The notes under the pieces are model-generated. The model made no database searches and had not been told where the DNA came from. It worked only from the letters and a program-made list of their open reading frames with translations. 64,000 nucleotides of DNA, taken from NCBI GenBank assembly GCA_030549495.1, contig JAUIRK010001051.1, positions 1,240,001 to 1,304,000 of the forward strand, written 5' to 3'. The position numbers and the translations under genes are program-made. The stretch's first letter is position 1. Every line of letters begins with the position of its first letter. Of this stretch, positions 45,218 through 54,153 are shown one piece after another. The stretch comes from Nectonema munidae. Its lineage: Eukaryota; Nematomorpha; Nectonematoida; Nectonematidae.

Positions 45218-45640
45218 CATCGCCTGGTCCCAAGCCGAAAGTGGGAAAGGAGGAGGGCTTTGCGTCAGGAAGGGCATCTGGCATGTAAAAAAATTTGCCA
45301 AAACTTATTTACAATTATGACATCAAAATTACATTGACGTGGTACAGCCAAAAGTACCGAGCGGGTTTCACTAGTTTCCTACCTTACAAAGAATACTGGT
45401 AAAAAAGTTGTGGAGAGGTTGAGAGTTTGAATGTGGGTAGTTTAGTTAGAAAATCAATAGAAATAATAGAAATGTTAAATAGAAGAAAAATTAATATTGT
45501 AGGAGTTCAGGAAGTAAGGTATAATAAGGGAGGTAAGTGTAAATCGTCTACAAATTATTTTGGTCAGGGAACGACAAAGGTACAGCCGGAGTAGGGATAA
45601 TGATTAAAGCAAACTTTGCAGACAGAATAGCGAGTAAATA
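45218..45640 (+). mobile_element. inverted 5' segment of the RTE-like LINE
   Basis: On plus: the 5' leader of this LINE type (GPGPKPKVGK, then FASGRASGM) and the endonuclease start (NVGSLVRKSIEIIEMLNRRK, INIVGVQEVRYNKGGK, then IMIKANFADRI). It ends where the minus-strand part begins in element coordinates (ADRI ... VSDIIIV) and its 5' end abuts the minus-strand part near 45217. This is the geometry produced by twin priming during target-primed reverse transcription. Confidence 0.85.
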
Positions 45641-45743
45641 CAACCTATCAAAATTTTCTTATATTTTCTTTCTTATATTGCTTGCCCTTTTTCAAAGTTA
45701 CCTAAAAGTATTTTACTACTCTTGAAATAATAGGTAAAGGTAG

Positions 45744-45874
45744 CGTGGGATGTTTTCATCGAGAAGGCAGAATTGCGTCGCTTGTAGCGAACTATGAGGA
45801 AAGCAGGCGTGATGCGGGATCGAACCCAAGACCTTGAGTTATCGAAACCCAGTATCTAACCAAGCATACTCAAC
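45744..45874 (-). mobile_element. tRNA-derived SINE, copy 2
   Basis: On minus: GGTTAGATACTGGG (A-box region), TTCGATAACTCAAGGTC (arm with GAT), GGGTTCGATCCC (B box), then the same body as the 19.9-kb copy (GCCTGCTTTCCTCATAGTT, CTTCTCGATGAAAAC). Lies 100 bases beyond the inverted LINE segment, inside the CEBPZ locus downstream of its last secure exon. Confidence 0.85.
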
Positions 45875-46094
45875 GTCCGATTATAAAAGTACTTCTTTCA
45901 AATCTGTTCTTTCTTTATGCAATATTTTATTTTTCAGAAGTGTTATTTAAAAAAAGTTGATAATTTAAGTTCAATCTTTTACTTTCAAAAAGAAAAAAGA
46001 ATATTTACTCAAAATAAAAAAACGCATTCAAAGTAAAGCAAACTGAAAGATGTATATTGATAAATAGCGGCTCAAAAACGGAGATAAATAAAAC

Positions 46095-46230
46095 CTGAGG
46101 AAAGAGATAACTCATCTTCTTCTTCTTCTTCATTGTTCAAGGCTTCACGCAGAAATTTGTTTCCTTCTTCATCACTTTCACTAAACTCTTCATCAACAGA
46201 ACTGGAAGAGTCGAAGGAATTTTCGGAATG
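46095..46230 (-). CDS. CEBPZ: CEBPZ/Noc1 exon G (acidic tail)
   Basis: The acceptor is TTTTGATTAG on minus, and the exon reads 45 codons plus one base to a GT donor (CCTCAG|GTTTTA). The peptide is HSENSFDSSSSVDEEFSESD, then EEGNKFLREALNNEEEEEDE and LSLSS. It matches the position of the acidic DDEEFAEVDED-type region of CEBPZ orthologues. It enters in phase 0, which fits the previous exon exactly, and leaves in phase 1. If the donor is ignored the frame stops 7 codons later (GFIYLRF), giving a shorter protein. The conserved C-terminal part of the family (SAEEF, then a W-containing segment and a lysine tail) must lie further left and was not securely found. Confidence 0.8.
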
Positions 46231-47717
46231 CTAATCAAAACAAAACATGACACAACACACGGATTCTTTTTTAATAAGAGAAGAGCATTCCTCGATGTAT
46301 AGAAGGCATTTGACAAAATCGTAAAGTGCCAATTTACACTTTGTCAACGCAAGAAAACGTATTTCCTTATGTATAATTGTATATATTATAGATGTAAGAT
46401 CCTCTTCAAAAACAGATAATAAGGCCGTTTAGTTCGTTGGTGTTTAGTTTGTTAGATATTTGGTTAGTTAATTAATTATTTAAGGATAAAATTTTTTTAT
46501 AATTTAAAATAGAACTCGATAGGAATAAATAACGATAAATATATTAAAAGTCGGCAAATTGAGAATCGGTTAACTGGACTCACCAAAAACTAACAAAAAT
46601 CCAATAAATGCTCTCTGGGTTTAAGAAAAAAACGATGCAGTTTAAACCAATTGAAAAAACCCCATTTTTAAATGGCTGTTTCAAAATAGTTATCAAAATT
46701 ATTAGTTCTAGGTATAGGTTTTTTTTAATAAAAAAAACTAAAACACAAAGAAAAAAATATTTTATTTAACAAAAATCAAGAAACATGTTGAAATGGGGAG
46801 GCTCATTTCTACGGCTGACATAATGCCTAAGTACATCATATGATGAGTGACTTCTGGCAAGCTTATCATAAGAGGAGAAAAATGTCAAAACAAGGACACT
46901 ATGAATCTAGACTGTATGATTGGTTAATAAAATTGATCAATCAAACTTGGTGATTAATGAGATTGGGAGGTGAAAAATATTCACGAAAAAATGGTATTTT
47001 ATATGAGTATAGACGTTCAATCACGCGAAACAAGAGAATATAATACGCAGAATACTTAATTTAAAAAAAAAGTTGCTCTTTTTCTGATTCTAGATTGTTT
47101 CTTGTTTTTGGCGAGATAAATCGAAATTTTGAAAACCCTGAAAAGTTGAAGAGTTCTAGCCCTGGTTCTTATACGACATAAATACAACGCTATCTATGCC
47201 TGTATACTGAATTAAATCAGCAATATTCTCTTTAAATCTATTAGCATTGTATTTAATAATGTTTAAAATTGAATAATTTCATTTTGTTTAAAATTACAAT
47301 TATATTTTCGAAAATCATGTAGATTTAAAACAAATAGTTAATGATAGTTATTAGGTTATTACTTGTTCACTTAACAGCATCAGTATATCAATGCTGAGTG
47401 CGAGATAAGATGATTTTGATCAGTGACATTTACATAGCTTAAAATAACACAAAAATTATTATTGAAATTTTGTAAAAAAAAATGCTACAACTTTTTAAAT
47501 GGGGAAAATATTTTTGGAGTGAGGCAAATATAAACTTTTTGAGCAGAAAAACGCAATCATCCCTGAGTAGTATATTGTAAGCGTGACGTATTTGAGAAGC
47601 AAAATAACTATCTAATAATGTTCAAAAAAAATTCTAGAACATATAACTTACCTTATACATGGTTGACCATAAAACAGAGAAGAATGCTGTAAGGGGTGAA
47701 AATTTCGATCTATCGGT

Positions 47718-47905
47718 GATTTTGATTATTTAAATTTATTCCTCAATTTCCATAATAGTTGACAAGTGCTGTTAGGATTAGTGTAGAATTAGCATTCGCG
47801 TTGGTAGTATTAGTTTGTGTTAGGGTTGTGTTTACGTCAAATCGTACATACATACATTTACAAATACATTTTTTGACATTCTTGACACAAAGTTTATTAT
47901 TTATT
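47718..47905 (+). repeat. dispersed repeat with TTAGG-like words, inverted partner at 50570-50795
   Basis: AAATTTATTCCTCAATTTCC then ATAATAGTTGACAAGTG, a degenerate TTAG-rich stretch (GTTAGGATTAGTGTAG, TTAGTTTGTGTTAGGGTTG) and TTTTTTGACATTCTTGACAC all recur inverted at 50570-50795. The partner's stretch reads AACCTAACCTAAACCCAACA. CEBPZ intron. Confidence 0.75.
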
Positions 47906-48109
47906 TGTATTAAAATACACGTCTGAAACAAAAAAACATATAGGCACACATACACACGAATAAATAGATACATACAAATTACATACAGGATTTTGACATT
48001 AGAAACTAATACTTAGATCTAATACCTAAATTTTAGAGACCACATCGCAACGAACACATAAACTTTTAAACAAAAAAATTGATAAGAGTTTCAAAAAGGA
48101 AAATAATAC

Positions 48110-48353
48110 CTCAGAATCCTGATCGCCAAATTTGGATTTCTTACAACTTTTGGATTGGAGAAAGGAAAAGTTTTGAGCATCAAATGGAATGGCATATTGT
48201 GTGAGTTGGTCATCGGCGTAGTTATTGAGTATTTCTTCAAATTGCTTCTCACATAAGTCAGAATGTTCTTCTCCTTCCTCATCAACGCCAGAGGATTGCT
48301 GATCGTAGCTCACGCTTAAAGTTGTTGCTTTTTTTTCTTTCAGTTGTTTGTAA
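48110..48353 (-). CDS. CEBPZ: CEBPZ/Noc1 exon F
   Basis: The acceptor is TTCTACCTTAG on minus; the exon is one base plus 81 codons and ends TCTGAG|GTATTA. The reading begins YKQLKEKKATTLSVSYDQQS and continues SSGVDEEGEEHSDL, CEKQFEEILNNYADDQL, then KSCKKSKFGDQDSE. Family members have a basic FHRYYKK-type start followed by an acidic stretch with an EEFEELI-like motif, which is matched here by KQFEEIL. A GTG at 48313 could look like a start in a raw ORF scan, but the reading is open through it to the splice acceptor. The exon is entered in phase 2 (completing the AA left by exon E) and left in phase 0. Confidence 0.9.
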
Positions 48354-48675
48354 CTAAGGTAGAAAACTTCTTAAATTATATTCCTGTACACTGGTTATGA
48401 AATATTCAGTATTTGAAGCATACGTTTTTTTGAAAAATATTTATTTAAGTGATGAGGGGTTATTTTCCTTTGCACCACGGCCCTGTTATTTGTTATCTTG
48501 GTTGTTATGCAAGTTTATTGTCTTAGTTTGATATCACCATTTAAATGTGATTTTCTTCCAATTTACACAGATTTGTTTTCACTTTGGTATGTAAGCATTG
48601 TTTCAGAAGCGATTAAGTGTCTCATTTTATTACTATACGCTAAGAAGTTTTCTTGCATTCAATAATACCCCTTTT

Positions 48676-48740
48676 CAGGGGCGCACATCCTCAAAATTAT
48701 TGGAAGGGGGCGAAATTTTGTTGTTGCAATTTTCAAAAAT
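48676..48740 (+). mobile_element. hAT-type terminus CAGGGGCGCACATCC
   Basis: CAGGGGCGCACATCCTCAAA then ATTATTGGAAGGGGGCG, the plus-strand counterpart of the end at 21915-21962. Preceded by CCCCTTTT; no second end with that duplication in the window. Inside a CEBPZ intron. Confidence 0.5.
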
Positions 48741-49379
48741 AGTGGTCTGGAAATACCACGGCAGACCAAATATACAAGCAATCCTTTAAAATAGAGTGTA
48801 TTCAGCCTTTAAAATAGAGTGTATTAAAAAGTAGGAAAAAATGCCCCCAGTAAAAATACCGCCGAAAAAATGCCCCAATTTAAAATTAGGAAAAAACACA
48901 ACACAAAAAATTATTAATTAAAAACCAACACAAAAAATTAAATTAAAATTTTTTTTAAAAAAGATATGTCAAATAAAGTTTTTTTGTAAAAAAAAAACAA
49001 AAAGTTAACTTTTCATCTAAAACATTTAAAATTTAATTAAAGTAAACTAAAAAACTCAGCATACGAAAATTTTTTAAATACAAAAAAAAATTTATAAAAC
49101 AGCAAATATTTTTGGACTTTGTGTTTATCAGAACACTTTCTAAATATAAATTGTGTTTTAACTGATTTTAAGAACACATTCCCACAAATCTGCACCTTTG
49201 TTATTGTTTTCAAGAACTTTATAAAGAAAAAACCTATAGATTAAGAAATTTTAGAAATTTAGCCTTTCAAAACGGTATCAAATAAAAATATTTATATAAT
49301 TAAAAAATTCTTAAAATCAAAAATTAGGAGGCATTTTTTCCTACAACCATGGAATATACACTAGTTAAAAAAAAACCTA

Positions 49380-49560
49380 AATTGTTGGAGGATATTTGAT
49401 TCATAGAGAAAACAAATAACTGAAGGTTGGATAGTTTTATATGAGTGAATTTAGTTTAAAGGCAAAGAGTCTACTAGACACCCTGTGATGTTTATATGAA
49501 AAAATGTGATTGATTCAGGGGCAAGGGTATAAAATGAAGTTATAATTGTGCAAACAAAAA
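49380..49560 (-). repeat. dispersed repeat, inverted partner at 41190-41370
   Basis: Reverse complement of the 41.2-kb copy over about 175 bases, with few mismatches. CEBPZ intron. Confidence 0.8.
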
Positions 49561-49839
49561 TAAAACAAAAAATTAAAATCGCATTATTTCATTTTACTCA
49601 GCATCATTCAAAAATAGTTTAAAAGCTAAATTGATACAAGCTACAAAAAGTAAAATAACTGTTAACATTTTGCAAAGATTTGCCTTTTATAATAACTTTT
49701 AAGGAAAAAAAGTCTATCAGAAAAAGTTATATAGCTTCAAAAAAACTAAAAAATTTTAGAGCATAACATAAGTTTTTTGAAAACTAATTTGACGTATTCC
49801 CAACAGCTTAAAATAGTTCATTTTTTTAGTTTTTTCTAT

Positions 49840-49960
49840 GGGTGGCATGGCAGGTTGGTTGAGATGATGGACTCAGCACGGAAGCCTCTGGATTCGATTC
49901 CTCATCGATACAAATTTGTTCATAGTTGTTTTTATAAGCAGCAAAAGCCAACGTTTAAGT
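49840..49960 (+). mobile_element. tRNA-derived SINE-like unit
   Basis: Plus strand: GGTTGGTTGAGATGATGGAC (A-box-like) and, 30 bases later, GGATTCGATTCC (B-box). No tRNA acceptor stem. The sequence after the B box differs from the 19.9-kb family, so it is a separate family or a decayed tRNA pseudogene. Confidence 0.5.
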
Positions 49961-49989
49961 AGCTAACCCTTATAATTAAAAATTATTTA

Positions 49990-50265
49990 AACTAACGGTC
50001 GACAGACATTTCGCCCCATAGACAATTTGCCCCCCCCCCCCCTGGACAAATTGTCTCATAGGCTATTTGTTTCATCATCTTTGCTTATTATATGTGTAAA
50101 ATTGTTTAAAAAAAATTATATTCTTGTTTATTTTACCTCTATTAAATTTTTTCAAATTAATCATTTTATCTCTTAATTTTTTTAGAATTGTCCATAAAAG
50201 AAAATGTCTTATGAAAATAATGGGGCAAATTGTCCATGGGACGAACTGTCTTATGAAAATAATTC
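49990..50265. repeat. element with iterated GACAAATTG/GCCCC words
   Basis: Words such as GACAGACATTTCGCCCCATA, GACAATTTGCC, GGACAAATTGTC and CAAATTGTCCATGGGACG occur on both sides of a C run, in partly inverted order, like the ends of a short inverted-repeat element. Boundaries unclear. Confidence 0.45.
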
Positions 50266-50330
50266 ATTACATTCTATAATGCGATCATCATGCATGTTTT
50301 ATAAAGAAGCAGCTACTTTAATAATAATTA
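50265..50330. repeat. partner of the 19478-19575 element end
   Basis: Reverse complement of 19500-19570, including TAATGCGATCATCATGCATG. Confidence 0.55.
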
Positions 50331-50569
50331 TTAAGATATTTTCGTTTTTGGAACTTATAATTCCACAATTTCTCATTTTCACCCGCTTTCTCATGAATAT
50401 ATAATATATATATGCTATATACTGGGTGCCAAATAATGATAGCCAACCACAACCCCGATTCTCACTAGAGTAAACTAAGCATGATAGAGAAATAGGAAAG
50501 TACCGGTCAGCAGCTCAATTGAGTTAAACTTCAACAAAAGACGTCTATTAATACAAATAAAGAGGAAGT

Positions 50570-50795
50570 GTCAAGAATGTCAAAAATGTATATGTACATG
50601 TATGCATGTACGATTGCGCTAACACTAAACCTAACCTAAACCCAACACTAACGCTAACTCTAATACTAGCACGAATGCTAATTCTACCTCGACAATACGT
50701 TCCCAAAATTTTACACATCAAGGCCCGTTTATAAATTTAGTGAACATTTGTCAACTATTATGCAAATTGAGGAATAAATTTGAATCGTCAAAATG
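50570..50795 (-). repeat. dispersed repeat, inverted partner at 47718-47905
   Basis: Contains GTGTCAAGAATGTCAAAAA, CTAACACTAAACCTAACC and TTGAGGAATAAATTT, the reverse of the 47.7-kb copy. The CCTAA words are degenerate relatives of the arthropod telomere unit and are part of the repeat, not a telomere. Confidence 0.75.
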
Positions 50796-51254
50796 AGCCA
50801 ATCCTACATCTTGTGCATTTCAAAGACTAACAACATTTATTTTAGGAACACTTTACAGTTTTAGTAGAATTTTCACTGAACTTAGTTTTTATTAAATGAT
50901 GAAAAGCACTGTTCAGAAACAACTGTAGTCGATATATATAAGCTGAATTTACTATATGGATTACGGGCAGAGAGGAAGCGAGATTGCAAAGACGAAGGGT
51001 GCAAACAAACATTTAAGACAATGAATGCGCTTTTAATATATGCTCTGTGGAAAATCGAAAACAGTGCGCTCACCCGTCATTGGGTTTATGTCTATGCTTG
51101 ATTACAATAAAAAAATTTCCAGTTTATAATAAAAATAAACAAAAATTAATGCTTTTATCTTATACACTTATAATATGTTTTTAAATAACACATTTTATAT
51201 TTAAAAAAATCATTACATTGATGAAATATGTTTGGCAGTTATATCAATTAAAAA

Positions 51255-51296
51255 ATGTCAACCCCCTCTTCTAAAATATGAAGAATGTGCGTCCCA
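51255..51296 (-). repeat. decayed end of the CAGGGGCGCACATCC family
   Basis: CCCCCTCTTCTAAAATATGA then AGAATGTGCGTCCC aligns with the C-run end at 21915-21962 with several mismatches. Confidence 0.4.
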
Positions 51297-51923
51297 AATG
51301 ACAAGCCACAAATTTGCAAATAATAATACCCTGTATGGGCTGTAAGTGGAATCGAAGGACTTGACTCAAGATTCCTACAGAACCAGTTCCTCCATTCAAA
51401 TCAATAACGTAAAATTAAAAATAGAGAGTAAAAAATATGAAGATATAATAAACATAATATCATCTTTTCTTTATTTATTCTTTTATAAGAAGTTTTAGTG
51501 TGTTTTTAAATTTTATTACTAAAAGACTTAAATTAGGGAATTCAAAAAGACAGGAATAAATTTTGTCTGCAATCATGCCAACGTGATGATGCAGGAAAAG
51601 AAAATTATGACTTTGGCAAACGATCGCTGAATTTGTGAAATTCCTAAAGGAAGCTAGAAAAAAACAAGGAAAATTTCAGCCTTTTTCTGTATACTAAATT
51701 TTTCTTCGACATATTAAAATATTTCATTTAAAAAACCTGCAAGTAAAGTTATACCGCTTTTTAATTTTAAATCAACAGCATATGGTATTTTTGCCTAAAT
51801 TTTCAGAAAATGGAATGGTTAAAATATGGAATTAGATCGGAAATAAGGTTTGCATAACAGGCCTATGCACGCCACAATGTATGAATCTGACCCTGATAGT
51901 AGGAGAACATTAAAAAAAAATAC

Positions 51924-52035
51924 TTTTCTATAAAGGATTCAATAGGTTGAGGAATTTTTTTGACAGGTTTTTTATCTTCGGTTAGAAAATTACCACTTTT
52001 CTTGTGAAAAACTTTTAATTGATCATTTTTCACAT
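51924..52035 (-). CDS. CEBPZ: CEBPZ/Noc1 exon E
   Basis: The acceptor is CATTTATTTTTAG on minus; the donor is AGAAAA|GTATTT. The exon has two bases, 36 codons and two bases. It reads VKNDQLKVFHKKSGNFLTED, then KKPVKKIPQPIESFIE. The orthologous segment has the pattern (V/L)NSKEFL..EE..IPVDEVFF, which is matched by KKSGNFLTEDKKPVKKIP. It is entered in phase 1, which fits the single A left by exon D. The exit in phase 2 is completed by the first base of exon F to give an N codon before YKQLKEKK. In isolation it would be a weak call; the phase chain makes it secure. Confidence 0.85.
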
Positions 52036-52784
52036 CTAAAAATAAATGATTCACTGAACATTATAACATTTTAAAAAAAGCAAAAAAACATAAAATATAA
52101 ATTTTGGACAATAATATGAAAAACTGAAAAAAAGAATAAACATCAGAATTATACCAAAGCAGGTTATAAATTTATAAACACTTTCAACAAATATACTCAT
52201 TGAGGAACAGTTTTTCGAGACCAGAATTTTAATCGAAAATATATTTTCCTTCCTGCAATAAATCCGGAAGGACATCTCACGCAAAAAAAAATAGTCTGAA
52301 ATTTCAACTTCACTTTTCTATACTTTCTATTGTCCGTTTCAATACTATGCGGATTCAACTGACTATTCTGATTTGATGATACTTTGGCATACATTTAAGC
52401 GTTTTTGTGTACTATTGTCTGAATTTTCACAATGTTTTATCCTTTATAAGAAAAAAGAGCAAGAATACTGGGATTTATATTAATATACGATGAATAGAAA
52501 TGTTATAAGAAGTGTAAATTACTTTAATTTCACGAGAACAAAATATCGCGAAGCTTCGAAACAAATTCGCGAATACAATGCTTCACATTTTTTTAATAGA
52601 TATTTAGCCAAAAAAAAAAAGTTTTTTTGCCCGTTGAGCACTTAAATTGAAATTAGTGATTTTTAATTTTATATATGAAAGATTTTAAATGATATAAAAA
52701 ATTACAGATAGCAAAACTTTAAACTGTGAAAATTAATTTCGGAAATTTTTTTGTGTTCCCTAAATAAAATTCCTTACTTTAAAG

Positions 52785-53062
52785 CAGCGTTTTTCAAACT
52801 TTTTTTACTGCGACCCATAGCAAGAAGCACAGTTTGCATCGCGACCCATAATACTTAGGTGTAAAAAGACAAACTCTGATCACTAGATTCATTTATTCAG
52901 CACCGACAATTTATATAGGTATTTTTTTTATCATCTGCACAATTAATACTTTTTAATTTTCTTCACTTTGCTCTCTCTTGATTTCCTTTCTTTTTTGTCA
53001 CGACCCATTTTATTTTTCACGCGACCCAATCAAGGTTCGGACCCACAGTTTGAAAAAGGCTG
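52785..53062. mobile_element. 278-bp hAT MITE
   Basis: Ends are CAGCGTTTTTCAAACTTTTT (left) and CAGCCTTTTTCAAACTGTGG (right, on minus), identical at 15 of the first 16 bases. Flanking 8-mers CTTTAAAG and ATCTAGAG match at 5 of 8, consistent with an old duplication of the nTCTAGAn type. CGACCCA words repeat inside both ends. CEBPZ intron D-E. Confidence 0.7.
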
Positions 53063-53344
53063 ATCTAGAGTATATTTTAATGGTTGTTAGAGTTTGTTTC
53101 CCTATTTGGTATACGCGTGTTATTCCGTTTCCAGCGCTTTGAAGTGTTAAAAGAATTTTAAAGGAGTTGCAAATTAAACCTTCAAGGTCCATGTTTTAGA
53201 GAATTAATCGTCTGTTTATATTTTATACATGATTGAATGATTTGGTACTTGAATTCAGTTATATATTTAAGGTATATGTTTGGGGTGAATTGCAAGCAGT
53301 TAGCAAATTTCATTAGCCATCGACCTTTTGGGTCTCATCAATTG

Positions 53345-53440
53345 GATGCAGTTAGAAACTCCCATTGCTGGGAATCGAACAAAGCCTGGTTCTGTGCCTT
53401 CAACTACCAAGCTGTGTTCGATGCAGAGCAATGGGAGCTT
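53345..53440 (-). mobile_element. tRNA-like SINE head with an acceptor-like stem
   Basis: On minus the unit runs from CTCCCATTGCT to AGCAATGGGAG, a perfect 11-bp stem 79 bases from end to end, and contains an A-box-like TGGTAGTTGAAGGC and a B-box GTTCGATTCC. The TpsiC stem is not paired, so it is not a working tRNA. A related copy lies at 63740-63870 (GTAGTTAGCAGATATGATTA, then GGGTCTCATCAGTTGGATGC and GTGAATCGAAC). Confidence 0.5.
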
Positions 53441-53996
53441 CTTACTACATCGAACTAATGAGAGGCAAAAGAACGAACCGGGTCTTGGATTTGCTAGGCA
53501 TGCATGATAACACTAATGTAATTTGCTAAAGTTTTTATATTTATTAAAGCGCACATTTTTATCTTACGGAAAATTGGTGTCTCGTTGGGACTGCAAAGGT
53601 TGGATAAAAGTTCTTCAATCATTGATGCAGATAAACAAAATTTTGAAACAAAGGAATGAGATTTTATTATAAATAGCAAAAAGGTGAAACTTTATTGATG
53701 AAGTAGTTAGTACGTTGTAAAAGAATCCTCCTTTTCATACTGATAATAACTTCATCAATAAGGTTTTTTTTACCTTTTGCTATTTATCTTTACAGAGTGA
53801 CTTTATGATACCTTTTAACGGCTACTTCATCTATAAATTTTATTATAATATATTCATTATAATGAACGTGAAGAATACAAGGAAGAATAGCAAATATATG
53901 CAAAAAATGGAATTAATAAATTCTAAAGGAAACTGAAAAAGAATATTCAAAAGTGTGAAGAGAAAAGAATATGATAGAATGACATATAAAAAATAC

Positions 53997-54153
53997 TTGA
54001 GTTCAAGTTCTTTGGATTTCGGAAAGCGAATCTATCGAGAAAGGATATGATGGAAAAGCTTTCAAAAGGATCGATTCCCTTGTAATTGATGTCTTTTTGA
54101 GAGATAAGACTTTTAACAAATAGTAAAACAGAGGGATGATAACTGTGCGACAA
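53997..54153 (-). CDS. CEBPZ: CEBPZ/Noc1 exon D (CBF domain end)
   Basis: The acceptor is TTGTTTGATTTCAG on minus; the donor is AACTCAA|GTATTT. It reads 52 codons plus one base: LSHSYHPSVLLFVKSLISQK, then DINYKGIDPFESFSIISFLD and RFAFRNPKNLNS. The pattern LSxHxHPSVxLFAKTxL..I.Y.GDPL.DF.L..FLDRFVYRNPK is the hallmark end of the CBF/Mak21 domain in CEBPZ and yeast Mak21/Noc1. It is entered in phase 0, directly continuing ...LLYELYM from exon C, and left in phase 1. This exon alone is enough to name the family. Confidence 0.95.

Noticed and set aside
48026-48313. Apparent 95-codon gene starting at 48313
   Set aside because: The first codon is GTG and the reading continues upstream to a splice acceptor. 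The segment is an internal CEBPZ exon, and the part beyond 48110 is intron.
50620-50700. Interstitial telomere
   Set aside because: The CCTAA words are degenerate and recur inside an inverted dispersed repeat at 47.7 kb, so they belong to that element.
53345-53440. Functional tRNA gene
   Set aside because: The stem is 11 bp, the TpsiC stem does not pair, and a relative occurs at 63.8 kb; a SINE-like repeat is more likely.
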